DNA of 64,000 nt, from positions 5,186,501 to 5,250,500 of the forward strand of contig JAJFZO010000896.1 of NCBI GenBank assembly GCA_021397835.1, read 5' to 3'. Made by a program: the position numbers and the translations under genes. This DNA comes from Moringa oleifera. Lineage: Eukaryota > Streptophyta > Magnoliopsida > Brassicales > Moringaceae. Shown one piece after another: positions 59,301 through 64,000 of this stretch (the first letter of the stretch is position 1; every line of letters begins with the position of its first letter). The notes beneath the pieces were generated by a model. That model saw only the letters and a list, made by a program, of their open reading frames with translations, did no database searches and had not been told where the DNA came from.

Positions 59301-62300
59301 TTTTCCAATGATGGACAAGTAGTGTCCGTTGGCATTGGTAGATGCGAGGGAAAGCACTGAAAAAGCCTAACGATCTCTTAGTAGAAGTGGTGGGTATCGA
59401 AAGTGCGTAATGATCATTGTCAAGCAGTCATTGGTGCTTATAGACACTATAAGCCAGCTTTAAGGAACCTAATGACTGCCCAGCTACTACTACGAAGTAG
59501 TTACTGATGTTGATAAACGTTAACGCCAACACTAATGGAACCTAGTGACTACAACTATTGCTGCGAGGTAGTTGGTGAGGTTGATAAATGCTAGTTTTAG
59601 CATGGGGGGAGCCTAGTGACACCCCATGATAATTGCTAGCATTAGGAAAGCCTGATGACTACCGTTAGGTAGTTATTGACAGTACTAGAAGCCAGTACGA
59701 GCATGAGAGGACTTATGTGATGACCTAACAACACTCTTCAACGCTAGCAGATGTTAGGGCAAGAACTAGGAGAGCCCAAAGACTACATGGTAAGCCATCG
59801 TGGTGGCAAACGCTAGAGTATCCTTTGGGCGAACCAAATGACTACCCAGCCACTACTATGAGGCAGTTGCTGAGGTTGGCAAACACTAGTACCCATGCTG
59901 AAAGAACCCAAGGATTGCTTAGCTACTATTGCGTGGCAGTTGTTGGTATTAGTAAACACTAGTGCTGGCATTAAAGGAGCCTGGAGACTATTTTCGTGAC
60001 TATCACTAGCATTAGGTGATCTTAATCATTGTTGCTAGGCAGTCACAGGCAGTAGCAGTCGTTAGTGCCAGTATTAGGGGAACTCAGCGATAGCCCAATG
60101 GTAGTCTTTTGTGCTGGCAAACATTTATAGTGGGTTCCTTCAACAATGGCCCAACGACAGTCACTAGCATAGGTAGACGCAAGGGCAAGAACTAGAGGAG
60201 CCCTGCGTTGACCTAGCAATAATTGACATTGGAAGTGCCTAACGATTAGTACAAGGAAGTCAGTGATGCTGGTAGACACTAGCGCCAACTTTAGGAAAAC
60301 CTAATGACTGTTAAGCTATTACTCCAAGGTAGCTGGTTGTATTGGTAAAAGCTAGCACATGCACTAAAAGAACCATGAGACTGCCCAATTATTGTCGCGA
60401 TACAGTTCTTGGTGTTGATAGATGCTAGTGCCAACATAGGAAGGCCAATGATGACCCCATGACAGTCGTTGTCATTAAGAGAGCTTAACAACTAATGTTG
60501 AGCAGTCATTGATGCTGGTAGATATTAACGCTAGCATTAAGGGAGTTTTGCGATGACCCAACAACTATCCCTGGCATTAGCAGACATCTGCATTGGATTC
60601 CTCCAAATGATAGAACGACTACAGTAACCAGTATAGGTAGACGTGAGGGTAAGCAATAGTGGAGCCCAACGATGACATAGAAATAGTAGTTGGCATTGGG
60701 GGAGCCCAAAATTTAGGGTACGGAAGTAGTTGGCATAGGCAAATATAAGGGCAAGCATTTAGGGAGCCTAATGATGGCCTAAAAGCAGTTTTTGGCAGTA
60801 GGAGACACCAATGACTACTGCAGGAAAGTTGTTGGTACTCATAGATGCTAGTGCCAACTTTGAGGGAATCGATCGACTGCCCAGCTATTACTATAAGGAA
60901 CCCAATGAGTGTTGAGCTATTAGGGTACGACAATGAATGATGTTTGCACATGCTATTGCTAGTGCTGGAAGAGCCCAACGATAATCCATGATAGTCGCTA
61001 GTGTTAGGAGAGCCCAACGATTGCCTTACAACAGTCATTGATTTTAGTAAAAGCCAACGTCGGCACTAAGGAGCTCAGTGATGACTTAGTGATAGTCGAT
61101 GGTGCTAGCAGGCATCTGCGCTAGGTTCCTTTAGTGAATGGCTCAATAGGAGTCATTAGTGAATGTAGACGTAAGGGCATGCACTAGAGGAGCTCAACAA
61201 CAGCCTAGCAGTAATAGTTGGTGTTAGGAGAGCCCACAGTCATAGATGCTGGCAGATGTTAGTGTCCACTTTGGGGGAACCCAATGACAACCCTGCTACT
61301 ATTGTAAGGCAATTGTTAGAGTTATTAAACATTGTTGCCAGCACTAAAATGAACCCTAGGACTGCCCAACTATTAGTGTGGGGCAATTACTAAGGTCTAT
61401 AAACATTAGTGCTAGCATAAGGGGATCCTAGCACAAAGGGAGTCATAGATGTTGGTAGGTGCCAACATTAGCACTAAAGGAGCTGAACAATGACCCAATG
61501 GCAATCATCAGCGCTAGCAAATGCGAGGGCAAACATTAGAGGAGCCTAAAGATGGTCGAGCGATAGTTGTTCATATTGGGAAAGCCCAATGACTGCCATA
61601 AGAAAGTCATTGGTGCTAGTTGACGCTAGCGCAAGCTATCCAAGAACCCAACGATTACCCAGCTACTACTGTAAGGCAGTTACTGCTGGCCTCATGATAG
61701 TCACTCACGTTGGATGAGTCCAAGAAGAACTGCGAGGCACTGTAGATGTTAATAGAGCCCAACGATGCCCTCTTAGTAGCTCTTAGCATTGAGAAAGCCC
61801 AATGATGGGTGTAAGAAAATTGCTGGCGTTAAGAGACACTCATGTGAACTTTACAGAAACCCAACAACTGCCTAGCTACTACTGTAGGGCAATTGCTAGT
61901 GTTGGATAGCCCAACGATGGCCCTGTAGTGATACTTGGCATTGAAAGAGCCTAGCTATTATTGCAGGGCAATTGTTAGTTTTGAGAGCCCAAAGATGGCC
62001 CTATAGTGGTAATTGGTGTTAAAAGAGCCCAACGACTATTATGGGGCAGTCGTTGGTGTTGGCAAACGTTAGTACTAGCACCAGAGGAACCCATGGACTG
62101 CCCAGCAATTATTATAGGCAATGCCTTGTATAAATAGACGCTATTGTTAGCACTAAGGAGCCCAGCGATGACCTCACGATAGTCGCCATCGTTAGGAGGG
62201 CCTAACGAGTGTTTTAGGATAGTCACCAACATAGTTAAATGTTAACACCAACACTGAGGGAGCTCAGTGATGACTGAGTGATGGGAAAGCCCAACATTAT

Positions 62301-64000
62301 TGTGGAAAAGTCACTAGTGTCGATAGACGTTAACACCTGCTTTGGGAAAACCAATGACTTTTTTGCTATTGCTACGAGGCAATTGTTGGTGTTGGTAGAC
62401 ACTGATGCCTGCACTAGTGAAGCCTAAGGATTACCTAGCTATTGTGATGGGGTACTTACTGGTGTTAATAGATGCTCATACTAGCATAAGAGGAGCTGAA
62501 CGATGACCCCATCACAATTGATGGCATTGGGATAGCCAAACAACTATGGGTAGGTAGTCATAGGCACTTGTAGAGGCCAGTACCCACACTAAGAGAGCTC
62601 AGCAATGACCAATGGCACTTGTTAGCATTAGCAGACATCTGTGCTATGTTTTCCTAGTGATGGCTGAGTGATTATCTTTGGCAGAAGTAGACATGATAGC
62701 AAGCATTGGAAGAGCCCAACAATGGCTTAGTAGCGGTAGTTGGCACTAGGAGAACCTACCAACTATTATGGCGCAATCGCTAGTGTTGGCAGACGCTAGC
62801 ACCAACTTTGGAGGAACCTAATAATTACCCTACCACTATTACAAGCTAGTTGCTGGAATTGGCAAATGATAGTGCCAACTGTAGGGGAAACCCAAGACTA
62901 TTCAGTTATTATCGCGAGGCAGTTATTGGTGTCGGTAGATGTGAGTACTAGCACTAAGGGAGCCTAGCGATGACCTCGTGATAGTTGCTAATGTTTGGAG
63001 TGCCTAACAACTATAGCTAGGTAATTAATGATGCTCGTAAATGCTAGCACAAGCACTAAAGGAGCTCAGCGATGACATAATGATAGCTACTGATGCCGAC
63101 AGACATCTGTGCTAAGTTCCCCAATGATGGCCTAACTACAGTTACTGGTGTAGGTAAACCTATGGCAACCACTAGAGGAGCCTAATGACAGCTTAACAGT
63201 AGCAGTTGGTGTTGAGAGAGCTAGATGACTGTTATAGGGAAGTCGCTGGTGTTGGCAGATGCCAACACAAGCTTCGAGGGAACCCAACAATTGAGTAAGT
63301 ACTGGTATAGAGCTGTTGTTAGTGTTCACAGATTCCTACGATAGCATTAGAGGAAGCGAAGGACTGTCCAGCTATTATCGAGGGATAGTTACTAGTGTGA
63401 GTGGACGCTAGCACTAGCACTAGGGGAGCCTAGCAATGACCCAATGGTAGTCACTACCGCTGCTGAGCAAACGCTTGCGCTAGCTTTAGGGGAACCTAAC
63501 AATTGCTCAACTACTACTATGAGGAAGTTACCATTGTTGACAGATGTCTATGCCAAGACTAAGAGAACTTAAGGTTTGCCTAGATATTGTTGTAAGGCAA
63601 TTCCTCATGTCGGTAGACACTAATGCCAGCACCTAGAGAGCCCAGTGATGATCCTGTGATGATCGTTGACATTGGGATAGCCCAGTGACTACTACTGTGC
63701 AGTCGCAGGCTCTTGTAGAGTGCAACATTAACATTAGAAGAGCTCAGCGATGATCCTACGGCAGTCATTGGCACTGGCAGACATCTGCACTAGATTTCCC
63801 CAATAATGGTCCAGCGGTAGTCACTATGCATGAAGTCATGAGGATAAGCACTCGAAGAACCCATTGACAACCTATCAATAGTAGTTAGCATTGTGAAAAC
63901 CCAACAACTACTATGGGCAGTCGTTTGTACTAGCAGATATTAGGGCTAGCTATGGAGAAACCTAACGACTACCTAGTTACTATTGTAGGGTAGTTGTTAA
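56385..64000 (+). repeat. Complex higher-order satellite, block 3, running off the window
   Basis: Continuation of the 460-bp family after the MITE. Diagnostic variants at 57.97, 59.57, 59.78, 61.76 and 63.52 kb mirror those at 46.21, 47.81, 47.98, 50.22 and 52.11 kb. The array is still running at base 64000. Confidence 0.85.

Noticed and set aside
60619..61038. Minus-strand frame of 139 codons, longest in the complex satellite
   Set aside because: Its peptide phrases (such as SLGSLNACPYICLCQ) recur in frames all over the array, so it is repeat translation.
38265..64000. CRISPR-like or regulatory array reading of the regular submonomers
   Set aside because: Spacers are themselves repeats, unit lengths vary, and the host is a plant; satellite DNA explains it fully.

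Overview
The window looks like a heterochromatic or pericentromeric segment of a flowering-plant nuclear genome. The plant origin rests on the transposon families present (CACTA/En-Spm, MuDR-like elements carrying DUF1985/Ulp1-type genes, a hAT MITE), on decayed 5S rDNA, and on plant-style GT-AG introns in an AT-rich background. I cannot name the species. Only one probable host gene is visible, a small bZIP-like gene on the minus strand at 9.3-10.7 kb. Everything else I can identify is mobile, repetitive or broken.

Layout. 1-2.23 kb: right part of a non-autonomous CACTA element, ending in a typical terminus at 2229. 2.45-4.98 kb (minus): a CACTA transposase (TNP2) gene readable almost end to end but full of stops and frameshifts, followed by 2 kb of AT-rich degenerate repeats and a subterminal repeat zone near 7.2-7.4 kb. 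9.3-11.3 kb: the bZIP-like gene and its CpG-bearing upstream region. 12.7-17.2 kb and 19.5-27.8 kb: two copies of one MuDR-like element. The first keeps only the plus-strand DUF1985/Ulp1-like half; the second also keeps a convergent minus-strand MUDRA transposase. All three genes are dead. Two inverted blocks of decayed 5S rDNA (17.4-18.0 kb plus, 33.4-34.0 kb minus), with some shared flanking sequence, bracket the second copy.

34.0-64.0 kb is tandem satellite DNA. A satellite of about 180 bp fills 34.0-38.2 kb and recurs as a short block at 52.7-53.4 kb. The rest is a second, much more complex satellite. Its roughly 460-bp unit is built from eight related submonomers of 40-73 bp, many with the inverted pattern CAACGACTGC...GCAGTCGTTG. 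Rare diagnostic variants recur every 6 kb or so and pair again at about 12 kb, so the array appears to have four nested levels of repetition. A 569-bp hAT-type MITE with a perfect 8-bp target duplication sits inside it.

Nothing here works together as a pathway. The window records successive insertions, duplications and decay by C-to-T/G-to-A change. The strongest leads are the nested satellite, the inverted 5S relics, and a strand-polar CGTAAC/CGTACC motif repeated through the introns and intergenic space of the MuDR-like element.
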